The notes under the pieces are model-generated. The model was not told the origin of the DNA and searched no databases. It saw only the letters and a list, made by a program, of their open reading frames with translations. A DNA stretch of 64,000 bases. Source: Chitinophaga sp. Cy-1792. Its GTDB lineage: Bacteria > Bacteroidota > Bacteroidia > Chitinophagales > Chitinophagaceae. The position numbers were made by a program, and so were the translations under genes. The stretch spans positions 62,001-126,000 of the forward strand of contig NZ_VWWO01000001.1 in the NCBI RefSeq assembly GCF_011752935.1, given 5' to 3'. This document shows, piece after piece, positions 7,965 to 15,751 of this stretch (the first letter of the stretch is position 1; the number at the start of each line of letters is the position of its first letter).

Positions 7965-8897
7965 ATGAAAATCACAGGTACTTTTCTTGATGAAATCAGC
8001 CATGATATTCCACATCAAAACTGGGGTCGCGCCGAATGGGATGCCGACTTCTCACATATGAAGGCTATCGGAATAGACACTGTATTCCTTATCCGTAGCG
8101 GTTTCCAACGCTGGTTAACCTATCCGTCCAAAGTATTGATGAAGGAAGAAAACTGCTACGAACCTCCGGTAGACCTGGTTAAAATGTTCCTGGAACTCGC
8201 CGATAAGCACAAAATGAAATTCTATTTTGGCCTCTATGATTCTGGTAACTACTGGTGGAAAGGCGATTTCCAGAAAGAAGTAGATATCAACCTGAAAGTA
8301 ATTGATGAAGTGTGGAAAACCTACGGTCACTACAAGTCTTTCCAGGGCTGGTACCTCACCCAGGAAGTGAGTCGCCGTACAGGAAAAGTAATTGACCTCT
8401 ATGCAAAACTGGGCAAGCATTGTAAAGATATTTCCGGTGGCCTGCCAACACTTATTTCACCATGGATAGATGGCAAAAAGGCCGTGATGGCTGCCTCCGG
8501 CACACTCTCCAAAGAAGATGCCGTTTCCCTGAAACAACATGAGGCAGAATGGTCTGAGATATTTGATGGCATCAAAGGTGTGGTAGATGCCTGCGCCTTC
8601 CAGGATGGGCACATCGAGTTCTATGAACTGCCAGACTTCTTCGCCGTGAACAAAAGTATTGCTGATAAATACGGTATTCAATGCTGGACCAACGCCGAAT
8701 CCTTTGACCGCGACATGCCGATCAAATTCCTGCCGATCAAATTCGAGAAACTCCGCATGAAGCTGGAAGCCGCCCGCAAAGCAGGTTACGACAAAGCCAT
8801 CACGTTTGAATTTTCCCACTTTATGAGTCCGCAGTCTGCATACCTGCAAGCCGGGCATTTATACAATCGCTATAAAGAATATATCAAAACCCTCTAA
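7965..8897 (+). CDS. DUF4434 domain protein (TIM-barrel glycosidase-like)
   Basis: A 310-residue protein recognised as DUF4434 from KITGTFLDEISHDIPHQNWG at the start, the alternating beta-strand/alpha-helix pattern (TVFLIRSG, FYFGLYDSG, FQGWYLTQEV, DACAFQDGH, QCWTNAESF, AITFEFSHFMSP) and its length. The family is grouped with TIM-barrel glycosyl hydrolases. Acidic residues at strand ends, such as the Glu in LTQEVS and NAESF, are plausible catalytic groups, but no mechanism is established that I can rely on. There is no signal peptide, so unlike the two preceding products it should act in the cytoplasm. It lies 68 bases after the esterase and 11 bases before the epimerase gene. Confidence 0.87.
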   Translation: MKITGTFLDEISHDIPHQNWGRAEWDADFSHMKAIGIDTVFLIRSGFQRWLTYPSKVLMKEENCYEPPVDLVKMFLELADKHKMKFYFGLYDSGNYWWKGDFQKEVDINLKVIDEVWKTYGHYKSFQGWYLTQEVSRRTGKVIDLYAKLGKHCKDISGGLPTLISPWIDGKKAVMAASGTLSKEDAVSLKQHEAEWSEIFDGIKGVVDACAFQDGHIEFYELPDFFAVNKSIADKYGIQCWTNAESFDRDMPIKFLPIKFEKLRMKLEAARKAGYDKAITFEFSHFMSPQSAYLQAGHLYNRYKEYIKTL

Positions 8898-8908
8898 TCA
8901 AAATAACT

Positions 8909-10105
8909 ATGGGCTATAAAGAATATGCTGCATTATACCGGAAAAATCTGCTGGAAGATGTAGTACCATTCTGGATGAAAAACTCTCCTGATAAAGAATT
9001 CGGTGGATACTTCACCTGTCTGGACAGATCTGGAAATGTATTCGATACAGATAAATTCATCTGGCTGCAATGCCGTGAGGTATGGTGTTTCAGCATGTTA
9101 TATAACAAAGTGGAGCAAAAGCAGGAATGGCTGGATATGGCTGTTCAGGGCGCTGAATTCCTTCAGCAATACGGCCGCGATGCCGCAGGCAGCTGGTACT
9201 TTTCCTTAACCCGCAGCGGTGAACCACTGATCCAACCTTATAATATTTTCTCTGATTGCTTTGCTGCCATGGCATTTGGCCAGCTTTACCAGGCCACCGG
9301 CAATGAAGCATATGGAAAGATCGCAACAGATACCTTTTACAATATTCTGAAAAGACAGGATAACCCTAAAGGTAAATACAGTAAAGCATTTCCGGGTACA
9401 AGACCATTGCAGAATTTCGCTTTGCCGATGATCCTCTGCAACCTGGTGCTGGAGATGGAACCGTTGCTGGATAAAGATCTTGTAGAAAGCACTATCCAGC
9501 ATGGCGTTCATACGGTAATGGATATATTTTACCAGGAAGATACAGGTCTGATCCTGGAGAATATCACTCCTGATGGTAGTTTCAGCGATTCCTTTGAGGG
9601 CAGGCTGATCAATCCCGGCCATGGACTGGAAGCCATGTGGTTTATCATGGACCTTGCCACTCGTAACAACGATACTGCACTCATCAGAAAAGCGACCGAT
9701 ATTACATTGAGTCTCCTGGAATATGGATGGGATAAGGAACACGGCGGTATTTTCTATTTCCTGGATGTGAAAGGTGCGCCGCCTCAGCAACTGGAGTGGG
9801 ACCAGAAACTCTGGTGGGTACATATCGAAACTATGATCAGTTTGCTGAAAGGCTACCTGCATACCGGCGATGAGCGCTGCTGGCAATGGTTCCAGAAAGT
9901 GCACAATTATGCCTGGGCCAGGTTCCCGGACCCCTCCAATGGCGAATGGTTTGGTTACCTCAACCGTGAGGGCAAGCCATTGCTGACGCTGAAGGGTGGC
10001 AAATGGAAAGGCTGTTTCCACGTTCCTCGCGGGTTATACCAATGCTGGAAAACACTGGAAGAGATCAGTGCCAAATATGAAGTTTTATCAACACAAGCAA
10101 AATAA
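8909..10105 (+). CDS. AGE family epimerase/isomerase
   Basis: A 398-residue cytoplasmic protein with the (alpha/alpha)6-barrel pattern of N-acylglucosamine 2-epimerases. Diagnostic segments are the Trp-rich start (FWMKNSPDKEFGGYFTCLDR), the barrel His motif NPGHGLEAMWF and the C-terminal active-site motif CFHVPRGLYQC. Family members interconvert C2 epimers or aldose/ketose pairs: N-acetylglucosamine/N-acetylmannosamine, mannose/fructose or cellobiose. The operon setting, with an esterase, a permease and a ROK regulator, recalls sialic acid or amino-sugar use, but no N-acetylneuraminate lyase is nearby, so the substrate should be left open. It starts 11 bases after the DUF4434 gene and ends two bases before the permease gene. 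Confidence 0.9.
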   Translation: MGYKEYAALYRKNLLEDVVPFWMKNSPDKEFGGYFTCLDRSGNVFDTDKFIWLQCREVWCFSMLYNKVEQKQEWLDMAVQGAEFLQQYGRDAAGSWYFSLTRSGEPLIQPYNIFSDCFAAMAFGQLYQATGNEAYGKIATDTFYNILKRQDNPKGKYSKAFPGTRPLQNFALPMILCNLVLEMEPLLDKDLVESTIQHGVHTVMDIFYQEDTGLILENITPDGSFSDSFEGRLINPGHGLEAMWFIMDLATRNNDTALIRKATDITLSLLEYGWDKEHGGIFYFLDVKGAPPQQLEWDQKLWWVHIETMISLLKGYLHTGDERCWQWFQKVHNYAWARFPDPSNGEWFGYLNREGKPLLTLKGGKWKGCFHVPRGLYQCWKTLEEISAKYEVLSTQAK

Positions 10106-10107
10106 CT

Positions 10108-11343
10108 ATGCCAGTAGTTTCATCAACCAATGATCTAAAAACCGCTCCTGTAAATGATTCCGGGCAATCTTACACGCCTGCCCTGATATCACTGGCGGTA
10201 CTGTATTTCATGATGGGTTTTATCACCTGCCTGAACGACACGCTGGTGCCATTTTTCAAGAAAGGCTTTACCCTCACCTATTCCCAGTCGTCGCTGGTCC
10301 AGTTTTATTTTTTTCTGACCTACGGCATCATGTCGATACCGGCAGGAAAAATAGTGACGCGTACCGGTTATAAAAAGGGTATGGTACTGGGTTTTGCGAT
10401 AGCTGCATTTGGCGGGCTATTGTTTTACCCGGCATCCGTATTTCATCAGTATACGCTGTTCCTCGCTGCTTTGTTTGTTGTGGCTATCGGCATCGTATTG
10501 CTGCAGGTGGCTGCCAATCCGTATATCACGGTGCTGGGACCGTCAAATACAGCTTCTGCCCGACTGGCGCTGATACAGGGTGTAGGCTCTGCCGGAACAA
10601 CAGTAGCTCCATTGTTTGGTGCACATTTTATTTTATCAAGATTAGCGGAATCGAATGCTTCCAGCGAAGCAGTAAGATATCCCTATCTCGGTATTGCCGC
10701 ACTATTGCTGGTGATCGCCATTATTGTTTCTCGTTTATCCCTTCCCGTTATATCAACTACTGATACTGCCACTGACAGCAGCAATAAGGGTTTATTCTCT
10801 TTCAGGCAGCTGAATTTCGGCATTATAGGCATCTTCATGTATGTGGGTGCAGAAGTATCCGTAGGTACATTTCTCACCAACTATATCGTAGACCTGTTGC
10901 ATATTCCGGAGCAGGAAGCGAATAACTACGTCGCTATCTACTGGGGATCTATGCTGGTAGGCAGATTGATCGGCGCGGGATTACTAAGAATATTGAAACC
11001 AGCCATGGTATTATCTACCTGCGCTACGGCAGCCATTGCACTGATTGCCATATCAGTAAGCAGTACTGGCCTGGTGGCGGTTTACAGCATGATAGGCGTA
11101 GGCTTGTGCAATGCCATTATGTTCGCTACAATATTCTCTTTGTCTGTACACGGCGTTGGCAAACACACGACGGCTGCATCAGGGTTATTATCTACCGCTA
11201 TTTGCGGAGGTGCTGTAATCTCCTACCTGCAAGGGTTTATGAAAGACCATTACACCTGGCAGGTGGCGTTTATGATACCGGTAGTTTGCTATCTCTACAT
11301 ATTATTTTACGGACTGAATGGTCATAAACCCAGGACAGCATGA
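10108..11343 (+). CDS. MFS sugar permease (FucP-like)
   Basis: A 411-residue integral membrane protein with about 12 hydrophobic segments. The first helix carries YFMMGFITCLNDTLVPFFK, the signature of the fucose/galactose/glucose:H+ symporter (FHS) subgroup. The A-motif region reads GKIVTRTGYKKG after helix 2. It should import a monosaccharide or small oligosaccharide across the inner membrane by proton symport. Its position between an epimerase and a short Tat-exported protein, in an operon controlled by a ROK regulator, suggests that it brings in the substrate of the AGE epimerase. Its stop overlaps the next start by four bases (ATGA). Confidence 0.92.
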   Translation: MPVVSSTNDLKTAPVNDSGQSYTPALISLAVLYFMMGFITCLNDTLVPFFKKGFTLTYSQSSLVQFYFFLTYGIMSIPAGKIVTRTGYKKGMVLGFAIAAFGGLLFYPASVFHQYTLFLAALFVVAIGIVLLQVAANPYITVLGPSNTASARLALIQGVGSAGTTVAPLFGAHFILSRLAESNASSEAVRYPYLGIAALLLVIAIIVSRLSLPVISTTDTATDSSNKGLFSFRQLNFGIIGIFMYVGAEVSVGTFLTNYIVDLLHIPEQEANNYVAIYWGSMLVGRLIGAGLLRILKPAMVLSTCATAAIALIAISVSSTGLVAVYSMIGVGLCNAIMFATIFSLSVHGVGKHTTAASGLLSTAICGGAVISYLQGFMKDHYTWQVAFMIPVVCYLYILFYGLNGHKPRTA

Positions 11344-12245
11344 AAAGACGCGACTTTCTAAAACAAGGTAGTCTGGCTGCCGGTGTAGCCATGATGCCTT
11401 CCGTATTAAAGGCGGCAGGTACCTCTTCCGTAAACCTCCACAACAGGAACCTTGTTTTTGTACATCTGAAAGGCGGCAACGACGGATTAAATACCGTCAT
11501 TCCCCATGCGGATCCTATGTACAGGGCTATGCGGCCTACTATTGCCGTTAGTAAGGAGGAGATGATTAAAGTAGATGATAAGTGGGGATTTCATCCTGCG
11601 CTGGCACCACTGGTACCCCTATACGAAGCAGGCCAGATGCTGGTGATGCAACAGGTGGGCTTTGATCATACAGAGCAGTCGCATTATCATGCAGCGCAGA
11701 TCTGGCAAACAGGCTGCCTGCAAGGCCTGGCAGACAACAGCTGGATTCCGGCTACACAGTCTGTCAGAGATTTTAGCGAAATGGAGTATGATCAGGGACT
11801 GGATAAGATTTTTGGGGAGATAAATACCGGAATGGCAGGTCATATTTACCATGTAGCCCTGGATGGATTTGATACCCATCAGTTTCAGCGGGTGCAGCAT
11901 GATCTGCTGCTGGGTGCTTTCAGTGCGGGTATCAGCAGTTTCATGATTAGGTTAAAGCACAGTGGACATATTAACAATACGCTGGTAATTGCCTGGACGG
12001 AGTTTGGACGCAGTGTAAAGGAAAACATCCGTAAAGGCACTGACCACGGGGCAAGCGGGCAGCTGTATGTATTTGGCAGTCAGCTGAAGCGTGCCGGTAT
12101 TGAAGATTGCAGTGTGGCGGGGATGCTGGAGCGGGAAACGGCCAAAACCGATTTCCGCGAGGTATACGCCACCATCGGGGACTGGCTGGGAACACGTCAT
12201 CACCTGACCCCGGAAAATGGCTTCAGGAGGCAATCCTGGGCCTGA
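11340..12245 (+). CDS. short DUF1501 family protein, Tat-exported
   Basis: A 301-residue protein. The N-terminus KRRDFLKQGSLAAG is a twin-arginine signal of the kind found on DUF1501 proteins. The family landmarks are present: VHLKGGNDGLNTVIP, HSEQSHYH-like HTEQSHYHAAQIWQTG, LDGFDTHQFQ, WTEFGRSVKEN, GTDHGASG and the ending VYATIGDWLG. About 100 residues usual between the QSHYH and GFDTH segments are missing, bridged by roughly 45 residues, so the protein is clearly shorter than the typical 380-500. The frame is intact, so this is either a compact family member or an in-frame deletion. DUF1501 resembles the sulfatase/alkaline phosphatase fold; its function is unknown. It is the last gene of the operon. 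Confidence 0.85.
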   Translation: MKRRDFLKQGSLAAGVAMMPSVLKAAGTSSVNLHNRNLVFVHLKGGNDGLNTVIPHADPMYRAMRPTIAVSKEEMIKVDDKWGFHPALAPLVPLYEAGQMLVMQQVGFDHTEQSHYHAAQIWQTGCLQGLADNSWIPATQSVRDFSEMEYDQGLDKIFGEINTGMAGHIYHVALDGFDTHQFQRVQHDLLLGAFSAGISSFMIRLKHSGHINNTLVIAWTEFGRSVKENIRKGTDHGASGQLYVFGSQLKRAGIEDCSVAGMLERETAKTDFREVYATIGDWLGTRHHLTPENGFRRQSWA

Positions 12246-12254
12246 TTTGAAATA

Positions 12255-12286
12255 TCCCTTCTGTACACCGCATCGTATAGAAGGGA
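12255..12286 (+). terminator. hairpin after the sugar operon
   Basis: TCCCTTCT (12255-12262) pairs with AGAAGGGA (12279-12286) across a 16-base loop, starting ten bases after the DUF1501 stop codon. The T run after it is short (TTTC), so termination may be weak or factor-assisted. Confidence 0.5.
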
Positions 12287-12303
12287 TTTCAGTTATAATT
12301 GAT

Positions 12304-12333
12304 TTTGTTAATTCCTAAAAAAGAATACCTTTG
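12304..12333 (+). promoter_or_regulatory. Bacteroidota-type promoter of tRNA-Leu
   Basis: TTTG at 12304-12307, an 18-base spacer and TACCTTTG at 12326-12333 match the consensus exactly at the conserved bases. The expected transcription start near 12340 gives a leader of about 50 bases before the tRNA. Confidence 0.78.
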
Positions 12334-12390
12334 CAATCCTTTGCCTGCTGCCGGTAATTTTGGCAGTAGTTATCAATTGTAAATCCACCT

Positions 12391-12472
12391 GCGGATGTGG
12401 TGAAATTGGTAGACACGCCAGACTTAGGATCTGGTGCCGCGAGGCATGGGGGTTCGAGTCCCTTCATCCGCA
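12391..12472 (+). tRNA. tRNA-Leu (anticodon TAG)
   Basis: An 82-base class II tRNA. The acceptor GCGGATG (12391-12397) pairs with CATCCGC (12465-12471) and the discriminator is A12472. The anticodon stem CCAGA/TCTGG encloses CTTAGGA (anticodon TAG, reading CUA). A long variable arm (GTGCCGCGAGGCA) and the T loop TTCGAGT complete the fold. No CCA is encoded. Confidence 0.97.
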
Positions 12473-12477
12473 CTGAA

Positions 12478-12501
12478 GCCAGCAGCAATGCTGGCTTTTT
12501 T
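12478..12501 (+). terminator. intrinsic terminator after tRNA-Leu
   Basis: The stem GCCAGCA (12478-12484) and TGCTGGC (12489-12495) closes on the tetraloop GCAA and is followed by six T residues. It lies five bases after the tRNA. Confidence 0.9.
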
Positions 12502-12511
12502 GTTTTCTTTC

Positions 12512-13087
12512 CTACTCAGCAGGGACGGGTAGTACAAAGTATTTTTGGTATTGAGGGACTGTCCAGACATAATTCCCGCGGATATGCCCTCTGAAAATTA
12601 TCATATTAGATCCGGCATTAATGAAAAACTGGTGCTCAACGCCATCGATAAGTACAAACCCTACGATCTGTGCCGGCATTACATCGCATCTTTCGTCAAT
12701 AAATCTGGCATCAGCAGCTTCTGCATGGCGGATTAGCCGCACCATGGTCGCGCTGTCCAGTTTCCATTTTTTACATTTTTCATAAAGTGCGGCATCCGCT
12801 GTTGTATCTAAAGAGGATAGACGCGCATCTACCAAAACCTTGTATTCTTTAATTCTTATAACGCTATGCAAGAAAGATGGCGGAGAATCCAGTACCTGTA
12901 TCTGAACACCAGATCCTTTCTCATTGGTGAGAATATGATAATCAGCGAGCCGCTTACTGACCGTGTCGGTTGCTTCGTTTTGCCGGTGTGTTGCAGCGTG
13001 CGTGGAATCTTCAGGGGTATGACCGGGTTTATGGTTACAGGAATATAGCATTATCAGCAAAAGCAGAAATAGGTAAAGTCTGGGCAT
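12512..13087 (-). CDS. hypothetical lipoprotein
   Basis: A 191-residue protein I do not recognise. The first 17 residues form a lipoprotein signal with lipobox LYSC, so it should be lipid-anchored in the cell envelope. A polar His/Thr/Glu-rich linker (about residues 18-45) precedes a compact domain with alternating beta-strands (VQIQVLDSPP, VIRIKEYKVLVDARL) and a helical middle (ALYEKCKKWKLDSATMVRLIRHAE). Two later Cys residues (in KCKKW and ERCDVM) could form a disulfide. The gene is convergent with tRNA-Leu and shares the hairpin between them. It has no obvious operon partner. Confidence 0.75.
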   Translation of the reverse strand: MPRLYLFLLLLIMLYSCNHKPGHTPEDSTHAATHRQNEATDTVSKRLADYHILTNEKGSGVQIQVLDSPPSFLHSVIRIKEYKVLVDARLSSLDTTADAALYEKCKKWKLDSATMVRLIRHAEAADARFIDERCDVMPAQIVGFVLIDGVEHQFFINAGSNMIIFRGHIRGNYVWTVPQYQKYFVLPVPAE

Positions 13088-13509
13088 GGAGAAACATTTA
13101 CATAAAAAATATTGCGAATGCCTGCGATTTCCAAGCTAAACGCGTAAATTTTAACCCGCTTTTACCCTTTTACTTCGATAAAACGTACTATCTTCGCGCT
13201 CTGCTAGATTGGGCATATTTTCATAATTTTTTGGAAATCAAGTGCTTAATCTATAATATAGGACAAAAAAGCATAGAAAATCAGGGAATAAGGGAAGAGA
13301 AAAAGGCAGGGTTTATGCCAATATGACAACACCATCAAGTTATCAGGTCTGTATCTTCCAGCGTCAGGATGTTTGGGTAAAACATAAGTCTCCGCTTACC
13401 TTTCAGGAATTTTCCAGGAAACCGCCGGTATTTTTGAAATGACGTCATGGCAGAAAAATAAAACAGGAATTATTATTGCTTCTTAAAGAACATTTTATAC
13501 AATTCAATT
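13088..13509. other. 422-base intergenic region upstream of tig
   Basis: It separates the divergent lipoprotein and trigger factor genes. The only open frame worth noting is a 39-codon ATG frame on the plus strand at 13323-13442, with no support beyond being open. A weak -7-like element, TATCTTCG, lies at 13189-13196. The last 70 bases before tig are AT-rich. I see no RNA fold, repeat or terminator. Confidence 0.5.
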
Positions 13510-14892
13510 ATGGCAACCGTTACCAGAGAAAACATTGGTTTATTGAACGATAAGATCACTGTGAAAGTGAGCGCGGAAGATTACCTTCCTAATTTTGACA
13601 AGGCAGTAAAGCAATTCACTAAGAATGCTAACATCCCAGGCTTCCGTAAAGGAATGGTTCCTGCAGGAATGGTTAAGAAGATGCACGGTGCTGCTATTTT
13701 CAGCGACGAAGTGTTGAAATCTGTAGAAAAAGAACTGATGGGCTATATCCAGACTGAGAAACTGGAACTGTTCGGTCAGCCACTGTCACTGGAGAAAGAA
13801 GCTAAAAACCTGGACTTCAATCAGCCAGCTGATTATTCTTTTGATTTCGAAGTAGGTGTTAAACCTTCTTTTGAAGTTACTCCACTGGAGAACAACAAAA
13901 CTACCCTTACTAAATATAAAGTTGCTGTTACCGAAGAAATGGTACAGGACGAGGTTGAGCGTTTACAGCTGAAAGGCGGTAAAATGACTGAGCCGGAAAC
14001 AATTGATTCTGAAGATAACGTAATAAACGTTACATTCGAAGAGTCTGATGCTGCCGGTAATGTAGTAGAAGGTGGTATCAACAAAGAAAACGCCCTGCTG
14101 GTGAAATACTTCACACCTGCTATCCAGGAACAGCTGAAAGGCAAAAAAGCCGGCGATTCTATCGTATTCCAACTGGCTACTTCTTTCGACGAACAGCGTC
14201 TGGGCTGGGTACTGAGAGACCTCGGCTTTGCTGTAGATGATAAAGAAGCTGCACAGAAATTCTTCAAACTGGCTATCACTAAAGTTGGTCTGATTGAAAA
14301 AAGAGAACTGAACGAAGAGTTCTTCAAAGAAGTTTATCCTGCGGATAACATCACTACAGAAGAGGCATTCCGTGCTAAACTGAAAGAAGAAATCGAAAAG
14401 TACTGGAATTCTGAGGCTAAGAACCACATGCACAACGATCTGTTCGAAGTACTGGTTCACGAAACACCAATTGAATTACCAAAAGATTTCCTGAAACGCT
14501 GGTTGCAGGTAGGTGGTGAAAAACCTAAAACTGCAGAAGAAGCTGAAAAAGAATTCCCTGGCTTCGACCATCAACTGCGCTGGACACTGATCAGTGACAA
14601 ACTGATTCGCGATAATAAACTGGAAGTTTCTTTCGACGAACTGAAAGAAAACGCTAAACAAAAAGTTTTAGGTTACTACGGTGGCGCTGCTGCTGACGGT
14701 GCTGAGTGGCTGGATAGCTATCTGGACCGCCTGTTACAGGACGAGAAATTCGTAGACCAGACTTACCGCGAAATGATCACTCAGAAAGTGTTTGACTGGG
14801 CTGAAGCAAAGGTGACTATTAAAGAAGAGGAAATCAAAGCAGAGGATTTTGTTAATTTACCTCATAATAAACATCACCATCATGAACATTAA
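13510..14892 (+). CDS. tig: trigger factor (ribosome-associated peptidyl-prolyl isomerase)
   Basis: A 460-residue chaperone that docks at the ribosome exit tunnel and shields nascent chains. The N-terminal ribosome-binding domain has the signature IPGFRKGMVPAGMVKKMHG (about residues 43-61), equivalent to the GFRxGKxP loop of other trigger factors. A central FKBP-like segment (about 150-250) is shortened and divergent, as is common in Bacteroidota, and a long helical C-terminal domain follows. The C-terminus is His-rich (HNKHHHHEH), which could bind metal or simply reflect the overlap with the next gene: the clpP start codon lies inside this tail. Gene order tig-clpP-clpX is widely conserved. 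Confidence 0.95.
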   Translation: MATVTRENIGLLNDKITVKVSAEDYLPNFDKAVKQFTKNANIPGFRKGMVPAGMVKKMHGAAIFSDEVLKSVEKELMGYIQTEKLELFGQPLSLEKEAKNLDFNQPADYSFDFEVGVKPSFEVTPLENNKTTLTKYKVAVTEEMVQDEVERLQLKGGKMTEPETIDSEDNVINVTFEESDAAGNVVEGGINKENALLVKYFTPAIQEQLKGKKAGDSIVFQLATSFDEQRLGWVLRDLGFAVDDKEAAQKFFKLAITKVGLIEKRELNEEFFKEVYPADNITTEEAFRAKLKEEIEKYWNSEAKNHMHNDLFEVLVHETPIELPKDFLKRWLQVGGEKPKTAEEAEKEFPGFDHQLRWTLISDKLIRDNKLEVSFDELKENAKQKVLGYYGGAAADGAEWLDSYLDRLLQDEKFVDQTYREMITQKVFDWAEAKVTIKEEEIKAEDFVNLPHNKHHHHEH

Positions 14893-15586
14893 TAATAACG
14901 AATTCAGAAAGTATGCGATTAAGCATCACGGGATCAGCAGCCTGGTAGTAGACAGCTACGCTAAGAGCCACCAGGTGAACAGTCTGACTCCGTATATCTT
15001 AGAGGAACGCCAGATGAACATGACACAGATGGACGTTTTTTCAAGATTGATGGCTGATCGTATTATTTTCCTCGGAGATCCGGTAAACGACTACGTAGCG
15101 AACGTTATCACTGCGCAGCTCCTGTTCCTGGAATCTTCAGACCGCAACCGTGATATTCAGATGTACATCAATAGCCCTGGTGGTAGCGTTTACGCCGGCC
15201 TGGGTATTTATGATACCATGCAGATCATTAGCCCGGATGTAGCAACTATCTGTACCGGTATGGCCGCCTCTTTCGGCGCTGTATTGCTGGTAGCTGGTAC
15301 AAAAGGTAAACGTACTGCCCTGAAACACGCACGCGTAATGATTCACCAGCCACACGGCGGCGCTGAGGGTCAGACTTCTGACATCGAAATCACTGCCCGT
15401 GAGTTCGTGAAACTGAAAAAAGAACTCAATGAAATCATCGCTGGCCACGCAGGTCAACCGGTGAAAAAAGTGGAAAAAGACGGCGATCGTGACTTCTGGA
15501 TGACCGCTGATGAAGCTAAAGAATATGGCATCATCGACGACGTACTGCAGAAAAATCCGAAAAAACAGCTGGATACTCCACAGTAA
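14882..15586 (+). CDS. clpP: ATP-dependent Clp protease proteolytic subunit
   Basis: A 234-residue serine protease subunit that forms the double-heptamer chamber fed by ClpX. The catalytic triad is visible: S130 in GMAASFGAVLL, H155 in VMIHQPHGG and an Asp near 204 in DRDFWM. The oxyanion segment INSPGGSVYAG is intact. The ATG at 14882 was chosen; it overlaps the end of tig by 11 bases in another frame, suggesting translational coupling. An ATT/TTG-rich extension upstream lies inside tig and is unlikely. The N-terminal 30 residues before the mature axial loop may be a processed propeptide. A terminator follows, yet clpX has its own promoter-like element. Confidence 0.96.
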   Translation: MNINNNEFRKYAIKHHGISSLVVDSYAKSHQVNSLTPYILEERQMNMTQMDVFSRLMADRIIFLGDPVNDYVANVITAQLLFLESSDRNRDIQMYINSPGGSVYAGLGIYDTMQIISPDVATICTGMAASFGAVLLVAGTKGKRTALKHARVMIHQPHGGAEGQTSDIEITAREFVKLKKELNEIIAGHAGQPVKKVEKDGDRDFWMTADEAKEYGIIDDVLQKNPKKQLDTPQ

Positions 15587-15628
15587 ATCTTAATATCAGA
15601 TCGGGGTTTCCCTGATTTAGATTATTTT

Positions 15629-15660
15629 AACAGTCTCTACTTAGTAGAGACTGTTTTTAT
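15629..15660 (+). terminator. terminator after clpP (shared-core hairpin family, copy A)
   Basis: The stem AACAGTCTCTAC with loop TTA and the complementary arm spans 15629-15655 and is followed by a T run. The inner stem GTCTCTAC/GTAGAGAC is identical to three other hairpins in this window (17343, 45057 and 52351). Confidence 0.9.
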
Positions 15661-15685
15661 TTAACCGGGGCCCGGATTTTTAGTG

Positions 15686-15693
15686 TAAATTTG
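15686..15693 (+). promoter_or_regulatory. putative clpX promoter (-7 element)
   Basis: TAAATTTG matches TAnnTTTG exactly and lies 58 bases before the clpX start, downstream of the clpP terminator. No good TTTG is found at the -33 spacing, so support rests on the -7 element and position. Confidence 0.5.
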
Positions 15694-15751
15694 TAGCCCT
15701 GTGTTTTAATAGCAGGCAACGCCCAGATTCGTCGAAAATTAATTTATTCAA

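Noticed and set aside
9206..10021. 271-codon minus-strand frame opposite the AGE epimerase gene
   Set aside because: It lies inside a strongly supported enzyme gene and lacks any recognisable motif.
3900..12245. Calling the ROK operon a sialic acid (nan) cluster
   Set aside because: Epimerase, esterase and permease would fit, but no neuraminate lyase, sialidase or SusC/D genes are present, so the substrate is left open.
12397..12594. 65-codon frame across tRNA-Leu
   Set aside because: It reads through the tRNA and its terminator, so it is not a protein gene.
12970..13326. 118-codon plus-strand frame over the lipoprotein start
   Set aside because: It is mostly antisense to the lipoprotein gene's signal region and continues into non-coding sequence without coding character.
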